A stretch of DNA of 64,000 nt, taken from positions 62,001 through 126,000 of the forward strand of contig JAFEMH010003607.1 of the NCBI GenBank assembly GCA_022495995.1, written 5' to 3'. How positions within the stretch are numbered: position 1 is the stretch's first letter; the number at the start of each line of letters is the position of its first letter. A program made the translations under genes and the position numbers. Below, one piece after another: positions 47,535 through 64,000 of this stretch. The notes under the pieces were generated by a model that worked only from the letters and a program-made list of their open reading frames with translations, was not told the DNA's origin and made no database searches. This stretch comes from Adenophora triphylla var. japonica. Lineage: Eukaryota > Streptophyta > Magnoliopsida > Asterales > Campanulaceae.

Positions 47535-50030
47535 ATGGCAGACGACAACAACTTCTTGAGTATCCCCAAGTTTGATGGGGATTACGATCATTGGTCCATG
47601 CTCATGGAGAATTTGTTACGCTCCAAGGAGTACTGGAGCGTGGTGGAGAATGGCTATGAAGAACCTAAGGACGTGGAAGCACTCACTGCAGCACAACGCA
47701 GGACCACGGAGGAGCTAAAGCTGAAGGACCTGAGAGCAAAGAATTTTTTGTTTCAGTCCATAGACAAGAACATTCTCAAGACCATCAAGGAGAAGAATAC
47801 CGCCAAGCAAGTTTGGGACTCGATGAAAAGAAAGTACCAAGGAAACATCAGAGTCCAACGCGCTCAACTTCAGAGGTTGAGAAGGGAATTTGAGATCTTA
47901 GAGATGAAAGCTGGTGAGTGTGTGAGTGATTATTTTTCTAGAGTTATGATGGTGGCTAATGATATGAGGAATGCCGGAGAATCAATGGAGGATGCAAAAA
48001 TTGTTGAGAAAATTTTGCGCACACTATCAGATAAGTATAATTACATTGTGTGTTCAATTGAGGAGTCTAAAGACATTGATGAAATGTCTGTGGATGATTT
48101 ACAGAGCTCATTGTTAGTCCATGAGCAGAAGTTAAAAAAGAAAGATTTGGAAGAGCAGGCCTTGAAAATTACAGGAGAAATGTCTAGTGCAAAGGAAGAA
48201 GAAAATTTTGGAGGTAGAGGCCGAGGACGTGGAGGCTTCATAGGAAGAGCAGGAGGAAGGGGTCGAGGAAGAGCATTCAATAAGGCAATTGTTGAATGTT
48301 ATCGGTGCCACAAATTGGGACACTTTCAGTATGAGTGTCCCAACTATGCTCACTATGCCGAGCACACAGAGCTAGATGAGGATCAAGAGTTGTTGCTTAT
48401 GTCTTATGTGGAGATGCAAGGAGCTGCACGAGATGAGGTGTGGTTCTTAGACTCAGGATGCAGCAATCATATGAGTGGAGATAAGAAATGGTTCGTCGAG
48501 CTCGATCACTCCTTCAAGCAGTCTGTGAAGCTGGGGAACGATTTGTGTTTGGACGTTGTGGGGAAAGGGAATGTCAGAATGGAGGTTGAAGGAAGAACCC
48601 AGACTATCACTGAGGTATTTTATGTTCCTGATCTCAAAAACAATCTTCTTAGTATTGGACAACTTCAGGAGAGAAACTTGGCCATTTTGATTCAGCACAA
48701 TACTTGTAGTATCTACCATGATAGAAGGGGTTTAATCATACAAACAACTATGTCTGCAAATCGTATGTTTGTATTGCTTGCCAATGTCCCTACTAAAGCA
48801 GCTTCAGGACCAACATGTTTCCAAGCATCATCAGACGAGTCCACAAACTTGTGGCACCAAAGGTTTGGTCACCTCAACATGAAGGGGCTGCGTACATTAG
48901 CATACAGGAAGATGGTTAAAGGCCTACCAATTCTAAGAAACAGTCCAAAGATATGCAACAAGTGTGTAGTAGGAAAGCAGCATCGTGATCCCTTCCCAAA
49001 GAAGAGTGCATGGAGAGCCTCAAGGCCTTTGCAACTTGTCCATTCCGACATATGTGGTCCAATTACTCCTGAATCCAACAACCATAAAAGGTACATCATT
49101 ACGTTCATTGATGACTATAGTCGACGAATGTGGATTCATTTGCTGCATGCTAAGTCAGAAGCATTAACTGCATTTAAGAAGTTCAAGATTTTGGTAGAGA
49201 AGGAGATAGGAGGGTATATTAGCTGTTTGCGCACTGACAGAGGAGGGGAGTTCACCTCTTGTGAGTTTAACAATTTTTGTAGTTCAAATGGGATTGGTCG
49301 TCAACTCACTGCGGCTTACTCACCTCAACAAAACGGTGTCGCAGAGAGAAGAAACCGAACCCTTATGAACATGGTGAGATGCATGCTTTCTACAAAAGAA
49401 GTTCCCAAAGAATATTGGCCAGAGGCAGCTATCTGGGCCGTACATGTGCTCAACCGGTGTCCTACCTCAGCAATACAAGACAAAACACCAGAAGAAGCAT
49501 GGAGTGGAGTTAAGCCTTCTGTGGAGTACTTCAAAGTGTTTGGGTGTATAGGGCATGTTCACATTCCTATCGTCAAGAGAAAGAAGTTGGATGAGAAGAG
49601 CTTCAAATGTGTATTTCTCGGTGTTAGTGAGGAATCAAAGGCCTTCAGAATGTATGATCCAGAAGCAAGAAAGATCATTGTTAGCCGAGATGTGGTTTTT
49701 GAAGAAAAAGAGAAATGGGACTGGAAGAAAACAGAGCAAGAAAAGCAGGTTGATGTTCTTGAATGGGGTGATGATGAGAACAGAGCAGATGAAGGAGAAG
49801 AAAATGGAACAGATGGAGAAAATGAGGCAACCGAAGCAAGAAACTCTTACTGCATAGGAAGGAGAATAAGAAGGCATTGTATGGATGCAAGATTATGTCA
49901 CTTAGGCGAGGAACTTTCGAGGAAGAAGAGGAAGTTGAGCAGCTCACATCGGAGATTCAGCAGCTTGCTATGCTTACAAGCTATGATCCAAGCACATATG
50001 AGGAGGCAGCCAAGAGTATTGTGTGGATAG
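47535..50030 (+). CDS. copia Gag-protease-integrase open frame (5' part of polyprotein)
   Basis: The first ATG is at 47535; the open frame extends upstream to a TTG at 47493, which is unlikely to be used. Gag opens with SIPKFDGDYDHWSMLMENLL and has an RG-rich linker and a zinc knuckle CYRCHKLGHFQYECP (about residue 255). Protease follows with WFLDSGCSNHMSG (about 303). Then gag-pre-integrase LWHQRFGHLNMKGL (about 438) and the integrase core with SDICGP (about 504), TDRGGEF (about 566) and PQQNGVAERR (about 597). The element frame is meaningful to about 49850; from there several small indels change frame, so the C-terminal 60 residues to the stop at 50030 are out of frame with RT. Gag packages RNA, protease matures it and integrase inserts the cDNA. 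Confidence 0.9.
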   Translation: MADDNNFLSIPKFDGDYDHWSMLMENLLRSKEYWSVVENGYEEPKDVEALTAAQRRTTEELKLKDLRAKNFLFQSIDKNILKTIKEKNTAKQVWDSMKRKYQGNIRVQRAQLQRLRREFEILEMKAGECVSDYFSRVMMVANDMRNAGESMEDAKIVEKILRTLSDKYNYIVCSIEESKDIDEMSVDDLQSSLLVHEQKLKKKDLEEQALKITGEMSSAKEEENFGGRGRGRGGFIGRAGGRGRGRAFNKAIVECYRCHKLGHFQYECPNYAHYAEHTELDEDQELLLMSYVEMQGAARDEVWFLDSGCSNHMSGDKKWFVELDHSFKQSVKLGNDLCLDVVGKGNVRMEVEGRTQTITEVFYVPDLKNNLLSIGQLQERNLAILIQHNTCSIYHDRRGLIIQTTMSANRMFVLLANVPTKAASGPTCFQASSDESTNLWHQRFGHLNMKGLRTLAYRKMVKGLPILRNSPKICNKCVVGKQHRDPFPKKSAWRASRPLQLVHSDICGPITPESNNHKRYIITFIDDYSRRMWIHLLHAKSEALTAFKKFKILVEKEIGGYISCLRTDRGGEFTSCEFNNFCSSNGIGRQLTAAYSPQQNGVAERRNRTLMNMVRCMLSTKEVPKEYWPEAAIWAVHVLNRCPTSAIQDKTPEEAWSGVKPSVEYFKVFGCIGHVHIPIVKRKKLDEKSFKCVFLGVSEESKAFRMYDPEARKIIVSRDVVFEEKEKWDWKKTEQEKQVDVLEWGDDENRADEGEENGTDGENEATEARNSYCIGRRIRRHCMDARLCHLGEELSRKKRKLSSSHRRFSSLLCLQAMIQAHMRRQPRVLCG

Positions 50031-51520
50031 AAACAATGAATCGAGAAATTGAAGCAATTGAGAAGAATGGGACTTGGGATTTGACTGAGCTGCCAAAGGG
50101 AGCAAAGAAGATTGGTGTTAAGTGGTTGTTTAAGACTAAACTGAATGAGAAAGGAGAAGTTGATAAGTACAAAGCCAGACTTGTGGCTAAGGGATACACG
50201 CAACAAGCCGGAATTGATTATACTGAGGTATTTGCCCCTGTAGCTCGCTGGGATACAATCCGACTTACTCTCGCACTTGCAGCTAGTAAAGGTTAGAAAG
50301 TTTTTCAACTTGATGTTAAGAGCGCCTTCTTGCATGGAGAAATTAGTGAGGAGGTGTATGTGGAGCAGCCAAAGGGTTATGAGGTGAAAGGAGAAGAAGA
50401 GAAGGTTTACAGATTGAAGAAAGCACTCTATGGGCTCAAACAAGCTCCACGTGCTTGGTTTAGCAAAATTGAAGCTTACTTTGTCAAAGAAGGCTTTGAG
50501 AGAAGTGAGAGTGATCACACTCTGTTTACAAAGAAGAATAGTGATGGAGGTATTCTGATTGTGTGTCTATATGTTGATGACCTTATATTCACAGGGAACA
50601 ATGAGCAGTTGATTCAGCAATTAATGAGTTTAATGAAGAAGGAGTTTGATATGTCTGATCTCGGATGTATGAGATATTTCCTTGGTGTAGAAGTCACACA
50701 AAGCTCAGAAGGTATTTTTATATGTCAGCAGAAATATGCAAATGAAGTGTTGGAGAGGTTCGGACTGCAGAACTGCAAGGTCAAAGGAGTCCGATTGTTC
50801 CTGGAGCAAGATTGATTAAAGATGAAGGAGGTTACAAGGTGGATGCAACAGCTTATAAACAAATGGTGGGCAGTCTCATGTACTTGACTGCTACACGACC
50901 AGGTCTTATGTTCGTCGTGTGTATTGTAGCTCGGTTTATGGAGGCTCCTACTGCTTTTTCATCAACAAGCTGTGAAGAGAGTGTTTAGATATCTAAAGGG
51001 GACTACTGAGTTGGGGCTGTTTTATAGAAGAGGAGAGGAGCAGAAGTTAGTTGCCTACACTGACAGTGATTATGCAGGATGTTTGGATAGCCGAAAAAGC
51101 ACTTCCGGATATGTTTTCAAGCTGGGAAGTGGTATTGTTGCTTGGAGTTCTAAGAAACAACCTGTGGTGTCACTTTCCACAACTGAGGCTGAGTTTATTG
51201 CTGCTGCGTCTTGCGCATGTCAGTGTGTGTGGATGCATCAAGTGCTAAAGAAGCTTGGAGTGAATCAAAGTAAGTGTGTTATTTATTGTGATAATAGCTC
51301 TGCCATCAAGCTTTCGAAGAATCCAGTTTTACATGGAAGAAGTAAGCACATAGATGTTCGGTTTCATTTTCTTCGAAACTTGGCAAATGATGGTGTTGTG
51401 GAGCTGGTTCATTGTGGCACAAAGGAACAGCTTGCTGATATCTTAACAAAGCCTTTGAAGCTGGAAGTGTTCTTGAGGCTGAGAGATGAGCTTGGTGTGT
51501 GCAGTAAACTGACTGTTTAA
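49920..51520 (+). pseudogene. copia reverse transcriptase and RNase H, broken
   Basis: RT begins in another frame (NREIEAIEKNGTWDL, KWLFKTKLNEKGEVDKYKAR) and reaches ASKG, where a TAG at 50294-50296 stands where copia elements have Trp (TGG to TAG). The same frame goes on with QLDVKSAFLHGE, LYGLKQAPRAW and the catalytic CLYVDDLIF (about 50560-50590). A shift near 50785 and another near 50955 follow. RNase H then runs to the stop at 51518-51520 with AYTDSDYAGCLDSRKSTSGY and LSTTEAEFIAAA. All catalytic motifs remain, so decay is by few, recent hits. Confidence 0.9.
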
Positions 51521-51533
51521 TCACAGGTCAGTT

Positions 51534-51545
51534 TAAGGGGGGATT
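51534..51545 (+). other. Polypurine tract of the young copia
   Basis: AAGGGGGGATT lies immediately before the 3' LTR. Confidence 0.9.
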
Positions 51546-51812
51546 TGTTGGATATTCAGTTGCTTGAAGACCAAGTCTTTTGGACTTGGAGAGTTGAAAT
51601 TTGTTTTTGTTTGCTTCTGTTAAATAAATCCCTGGTTTGTAGGGATAATCATGCTTTGAATTCAGTCTTCCTTTAGAATAGCTAGTTTGAATTCTTCTTA
51701 CGTACTTTTCTCTTTTCTGGTTGTAAAGGCTTTATAAAAGCCACAACAGTTGTTAATAAATCTCAAGCTTTCACAGCTACATTTCTGAGTTAATACACTA
51801 GCATTCTTATCA
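51546..51812 (+). repeat. 3' LTR of the young copia
   Basis: Identical to the 5' LTR except T for C within TTTGTTTTTGTTTGC at about 51607. Confidence 0.95.
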
Positions 51813-51884
51813 GCTGTGACCTTTGTGGAGTGTTATCTCTTGACTAATTATGTGATGCAATTAATTTACCTTTTTTTTTTTCAA

Positions 51885-52016
51885 AAAAAAAAAGAACTAT
51901 TGTATCTTTCATAATAACATTTTAGGAATTATTTGTGCATTAAAAATTTGCAAGAAAAAAGAACTATTGTATCTTTCATAATAACATTTTAGAATTTATT
52001 TGGTGCATTAAAAATT
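51885..52016. repeat. Tandem duplication of about 70 bp
   Basis: AAGAACTATTGTATCTTTCA and the following ataataacattttag and gcattaaaaatt segments occur twice in a row (51891 and 51958). Confidence 0.9.
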
Positions 52017-53821
52017 GGGGTTTTCGCCAATAAATTCCTGAGATAAGGTGAAATTTACCAATAAAAACACAACATTTCATATTTTACCTTACGATCCATG
52101 AGTTGAAATCGATTTTACCAATAAATCCCTCTCATAATGTCGAAACTACCCCTCCCTCGTAGTCACGCTCACACACTCCCGCATTCCTCTTTCTCTCTCT
52201 CTATACGCATTTGTCTTTCTTCTCCAAATCTTCATTAAACCCTTCCCCCATTGTCGGCGATTTCAATCTAGATCTCATCTCAAATTCAATTTCATTCTTT
52301 AATTCAAACGCTCCTTAACCCCATTATTTTCAAAGATCAAGATCCACATTAATTTTTCATATTAATGGCGCACGCACTCTCCTTCTCTACAAAAATTAAA
52401 ACTGGAATCTGTTAAGAAAGTTACGAAGAAAAAAAAATAGAGTTACTATTATTTAAAGACGACTGAAACAACGAACCAAATATTCTAAGCTACACATGAG
52501 AGGCTTTTTTTGTGAGAACTCAAATTCAGGAAGAGACAAATGTTTTAAGCAAACACTAAATTTATATAGGCAGATAAATATGTCATGTATACACTTAGGA
52601 CTCGTTTGGTAGCCTGTTAGGATTAGCTCATATTAATAGGGAGGAGGTTATTAATCCAGAGATTAATAATACCACCATTTTTTTAGGATAAATAAGAAGG
52701 GGATAAGAGGTGTTCAGATGCTTATCTGAGTTGTACTTTGGATAATTACTACGATTGCATTTAATCTTTCAAATATATTTTTATTGTACTAATAATCATA
52801 TCCGATCGTTTATCGACCTACCAAACGGTCCCTTAGAGTAATTTACATAGCTACACGTCTACCATTTGCAAGCAAAACTTATGCCCACACACAGCCACAC
52901 GCATGATGCAATCAGATCTCAAATGCACGCCAAATCCTAATTTTGAATTTCAAATTGAAAACAGGCTTTACCTGTAATAATGAGATAAATGACATATTTA
53001 CCCTCATTTGTGCTATAAATTATAAAGATCTTCCTTTTATATATATTTATAGATTTATAGATGTCTAAAAAAATATATGTAAATTCTATTTCACAGTTAT
53101 TTTGGTTAGAGTTTGGTGAACAACTAATATTTCTCATGAAACTTGGATACAAGTTTTGATGTAAAATTCACAGTTATTTAAATATTTGTGAAATAGAATT
53201 GGTTTTATGTTATAACTGTGTTGGTTTATGTTATAAACTGAGAATTCTATTTCATATTAACGTTTTATAGGTTTTCATAGTTGTTCATCGTCATGCATTG
53301 TTTGTGAAATAATTGTGATGTGTATTTCACAGTTATTTTGCTTAAACAACTGATAAATTTTTGAACTGTAATGTGTATTTCACATTTATTTTTGTTAGAG
53401 TTTGGTGAACAACTAATATTTCTCATGAAACTTGTACACAAGTTTTGGTGTAAATAACTGTGAATTATATTTCACAGTTATTTTAATAAGTGTGAAATAT
53501 AATTGATTTATATTATAACTGTGTTGTAGATTTCTCAGTTATTTATGTCATTCTTTTAAACAACTGAATTTCACAGTTGTTGGTGTTTTTATTAACCGAG
53601 AAAAAAGGAATAGAGAGAAAGAGGGAGGGAGAATGAATAGGGAGTGCGAATCATCGCATCCTAATCGTCACTCATCAAATGGATAAGGCGCTGGTACGTG
53701 CGAGAATTACAGTTAGGGATATTTTGTCCACATTTTAATAGGGATTTATTGGCGAATTTTGAAAATTTCTGTATTTATTGATCGATTTCATTTGTATGGG
53801 GGGTTTATTGATCAAAGCCTC
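52017..53821. mobile_element. MULE-like element with 9-bp TSD
   Basis: A 9-bp target duplication TTAAAAATT (52008-52016 and 53822-53830) is perfect. The ends GGGGTTTTCGCCAATAAA and TTTATTGATCAAAGCCTC are imperfect inverted repeats, and GCCAATAAATTCC-like words recur near both ends. The interior holds a CT-rich stretch (52180-52320), a Tourist MITE, and a CACAGTTATTTTGGTTAGAG segment repeated at about 53092 and 53385. No transposase was found. Confidence 0.75.
52598..52832. mobile_element. Tourist-like MITE inside the MULE
   Basis: TIRs GGACTCGTTTGGTAG and CTACCAAACGGTCCC, with TTA target duplication (52595-52597 and 52833-52835). Confidence 0.9.
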
Positions 53822-54249
53822 TTAAAAATTCACACGGTTCAACTAGTATTATCCCGCATTAAGTTCATCGGATTTTTAAATAAAACTTAATTATTGTAGT
53901 GAATCTATATAATTATGACAATTTTTAGTAATATGTTTAGATTTTCTAAACGGAATTGCTATAATCATAAAAATTTATTGTTATAATTAAATCTTATTTT
54001 ATGTCTCAAAAACACACATTATAAAAACCTAAGTTTATTACTCATTATTTTCCACTTGTGTGTTATTTGACTCATTTCATTTCAGGTAGCAAATTACTCA
54101 CTTGTAATTAAGAACAAAAATGCCATACATAGAAATTAATTGAGGAAACAAAAAGCAGGCAAATCCAATTCTCTGAAATTTTCTTCAAAATCAAAACTTG
54201 AACAAAAAAAAAAAAAAAAAAAAAAGGGGAGCAGGGCAGAAAGGCCCCT

Positions 54250-54555
54250 CTTTCAAAAGTCTCTTTTGACCCATCTGCTCCCTCGGCCTCCCTTCTTCTT
54301 CCCTTCTTCCTCATATCTGCTTCAAACTTTCCTCTTTATTATTTACAATCTGATTATAATTTCCATTTCCCTATCTGTATATATATATCTCTCTCTTTCT
54401 TCACCCCCCCACACTTTAATCATTTTCACTTTTTAAATTCTGTATTGTTTTGGATTGTATTGGATTTGATTGTTCAAGGAATGGTTTTGATCTTCCAAAA
54501 CCCTTAACAAAAAGGAAAGGTTTGATTTTTCTTGCACAATTCAAGAAAAGGAAAA
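54250..54555 (+). promoter_or_regulatory. Likely core promoter and CT-rich 5' leader of the CDPK gene
   Basis: A TATATATATAT run at about 54379-54389 is followed by CTCTCTCTTTCTTCACCCC and a leader to the ATG at 54556. CT-rich tracts just after TATA are common in plant promoters. A poly(A) run sits upstream at 54205-54225. An in-frame ATG at 54532 would add eight residues and mask the myristoylation glycine. The transcription start is not shown by sequence. Confidence 0.4.
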
Positions 54556-61828
<7,273 letters not shown>

Positions 61829-62785
61829 ATCAAAAGAAAAAACATGTTCTGTAAACGTCTGGGAGAGAAACTAAAGGGTAAAACCGTAAAAGAGGTGGCG
61901 TTTTTTTTTTCCCTTTCCGGAGGTCTGACAATGTTATCCAACTGGTAAACGCTTATCCATATGCCATTATTGTGGACCTTTCTGGGAGGCTACTGAGGAC
62001 TTGCCCTGCACGGAGAAATGGTTGCTTTTGTAAAGTGTAAAAACGTAGTGTCATGTTTAGTGTACATTCTTTTGGGCGTTGTTTCTTTTACGTTCTTTAT
62101 GTATTTTAAGCGAAAATCAAAGGGTGTGATTATTATGAATATATATATATATATATATCAGTAATGAAAATTGATCCGAGTCAGTTACCTTCTTGTTTTC
62201 ATTTCTTACGGGCCTTAGTTGAGGTGGCGTGGCGGGCCTTGGTGGTATGAATGCGATGATATATTATCGCAAATTGTGTCAGAGATTACGTGAGCTGTCA
62301 GTATTAATAATGTTGAAGCTCACATGTTGATGTAGGGCTTCAAATTCATAGATTATTTAAAGCTTCAGTGTTATCAGGTATGTAGACAGAATCTGATACA
62401 TGTATCTTGTGTAGTTTTGACAAGCTGATCCTGATATTTACAATTATTATGTAGGTCATATTGATATTGACCTCATAAAAAATCTGATAATGTATCTTGT
62501 ATATTTCATCTGATGGTCTTGCCGCAACAACAATATCTGGTTTTGGAACTACTTCAGCGTACTTTGCTGTAGAACTTTTTATGATGCTGATCTTTATGAC
62601 GCTGTACACACTAATTTCATGTAAACGCACAACAATTTAAATTTTATTATAGTCAAACAAAATGGATAACTCTAAGACATTACCAATTACAATTACAAGG
62701 TAATAATCCCAGATTCTATCTTTACTTTACTGTAGGTGGAATTTTGAGAACCGAATGGGCTTTCTTTCAAACTTGAACAATTGTA
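61829..62785 (+). other. 3' UTR and downstream flank of the CDPK gene
   Basis: The first 300 bases are likely 3' UTR. A (AT)n run lies at 62138-62158. No clear polyadenylation hexamer could be singled out. No further gene is seen up to the MITE at 62786. Confidence 0.5.
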
Positions 62786-63067
62786 CTCCCTCCGTTCCAT
62801 GTGAATGTAAACTATTTTCTTGGGCACAATAACTAAGAAATATTATTAAGATAATGAAAATGTGTGGTAGGAAATGAAGAGAGAGAATGAGTGGAGTTAA
62901 TAGTAGGTTGGTTGAATAAATTGTATGTTGAAAAATGAAGAGAGAGAATGAGTGGGTGGGGTAGGGTGAATATAAAATAATAAATTTGTTTCCATTTTGG
63001 GCAGTTTGTATTTACGTGGGACGGAACAAAATAGAAATAAGTTTGCATTCACGTGGGACGGAGGGAG
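62786..63067. mobile_element. Stowaway-type MITE downstream of the CDPK gene
   Basis: Ends CTCCCTCCGTTCCATGTGAA and TTCACGTGGGACGGAGGGAG, flanked by TA. The core has two GAGAGAGAATGAGTGG blocks. Confidence 0.92.
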
Positions 63068-63248
63068 TAATTTAGATGGAGAAAAGTATCTTTTTGGTCC
63101 TTAAACTATTTTAATTGAGACATTTTAGTCTTTAAACTATTTTGAACTATTTTCTAAGCCTTTATCATCCTTGAACTATTTTAATTGGGACCTTTTAGTC
63201 ATTCCGTTAAAACTTCCGTCAATCAACCGTTAATTGGGACCTTTTCGT

Positions 63249-64000
63249 AAAGAGTTCTATAAGACAGTGACCTTTTAGGTACTTAACTCCGTTGTGGAAC
63301 TATTTTTTTATTTTATTTTTTACAAATTTGAACATTCATTTAGGGACGGAGGAGTAAAAAAAATGTAAAAATGTTGAACAGTATGTTCATTTTGAAATTG
63401 TTTTTTCATTTGCAAATTTGAACATTCACTTAGGGACGGATGAATTGCAAAAAAAAAAAAAGTAAAAATTTTGAACAGTATATTCATTTGAAACTATTTT
63501 TTTTTTCAAATTTGAACATTTAGGGACGGATGAGTAGAAAAAAAAAAACAAAGTAAAAATTTTGAACAGTATATTCATTTTGGAACTACATTTTTTTTTT
63601 TTTTTTTTTCAAATTTGAACATTTAGGAACGAAGGTGCGTAGCCAAAAACAAAGTAATTTGAACCCAATAAGCTAATATTTTCTTTCAACTCATACAACA
63701 ACTGTTTAAAATTACTTTGTTTTTACGCCTCCGTCCCTAAATGTTTAAATTTGAAAAAAAAATAGCTCCAAATGAATATACCTGTTCAAAATTTTTACTT
63801 TTTTTTTTTGCAACTCATCCGTCCCTAAGTGAATGTTCAAATTTACAAATGAAAAAATAGTTTCAAAATGAACGTATTGTTCAATTTTTTTTACATTTTT
63901 GTTTACTCCTCCGTCCCTAAATCAAATTTGTAAAAAATAAAATAAAGAAATAGTTCCACAACGGAGTTAAGTATCTAAAAGGTCACTGGCCTATAGAACT
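63249..64000. repeat. Long foldback with internal tandem units, reaching the window end
   Basis: The left arm (63249-63658) and right arm (63709-64000) are near reverse complements. For example, ACTTAACTCCGTTGTGGAAC at about 63280 mirrors GTTCCACAACGGAGTTAAGT at about 63955. Each arm is built of AAATTTGAACATT..TTAGGGACGGA units of about 90 bp. The left arm has one extra unit. The loop is about 50 bp. The element may continue past 64000. Confidence 0.85.

Larger units (their letters stand above)
47153..51812 (+). mobile_element. Full-length, very young Ty1/copia retrotransposon
   Basis: Both LTRs are 267 bp (47153-47419 and 51546-51812), start TGTTGGATATTCAG, end CTTATCA and differ at one position by eye. 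A perfect 5-bp target duplication GCTGT flanks it (47148-47152 and 51813-51817). The primer site, polypurine tract and domains in the copia order Gag, protease, integrase, RT, RNase H are all present. The coding region has several frame breaks and a stop, so this copy cannot make a complete polyprotein. Confidence 0.95.

Overview
This is a plant nuclear DNA window from an AT-rich, transposon-dense eudicot. It has spliced GT-AG introns, Ty1/copia and Ty3/gypsy LTR elements with plant iMet-tRNA primer sites, Helitrons, CACTA, hAT, MULE and Tourist elements, and about a dozen Stowaway-type MITEs with CTCCCTCCGTCCC ends. The species cannot be fixed from sequence alone; the mix is like that of an asterid.

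The only convincing intact host gene is a 12-exon group IV calcium-dependent protein kinase (CPK16/CPK18/CPK28 clade) at 54556-61828 (+). Its reading frame runs through all 12 exons (558 aa), with an N-myristoylation signal, a kinase domain, an autoinhibitory junction and four canonical EF hands. Its introns carry a Stowaway MITE that itself holds a CAA array (intron 7) and a hAT deletion derivative with a perfect 8-bp target duplication (intron 10).

From left to right: (1) 1-2017, AT-rich DNA with the end of a Tourist MITE and a degenerate minisatellite. (2) 2018-17806, a nested composite. A reverse-strand copia element is interrupted in its left LTR by two head-to-tail non-autonomous Helitrons (2960-7578 and 7579-10987), in its gag region by a CACTA (12127-14628), and in its right LTR by a hAT (15983-17485); MITEs lie within these. 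(3) 17807-25650, a series of small hAT, Tourist and palindromic elements, a frameshifted arabinogalactan-protein-like pseudogene (23660-23976, -) and a CCCTATA telomere-like satellite that switches strand. (4) 25651-34594, a degraded reverse-strand Ty3/gypsy element with 2.56-kb LTRs. (5) 34595-46182, a 1.5-kb MULE with 9-bp TSD, a long-TIR element that carries broken exons of an HROB-like OB-fold gene, two related dispersed elements, and a Helitron packed with (TA)n and a 51-bp palindromic satellite. (6) 47153-51812, a very young copia element (LTRs differ at one base, perfect 5-bp TSD) whose pol is nevertheless broken. (7) 52017-53821, a second MULE. (8) The CDPK gene. (9) 61829-64000, a MITE and a long foldback running to the window edge.

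There are no rRNA genes, tRNA genes or CRISPR arrays. The host-relevant biology is the Ca2+-signalling kinase. The rest is a good example of nested insertion, with several repeats shared between unrelated transposon classes.
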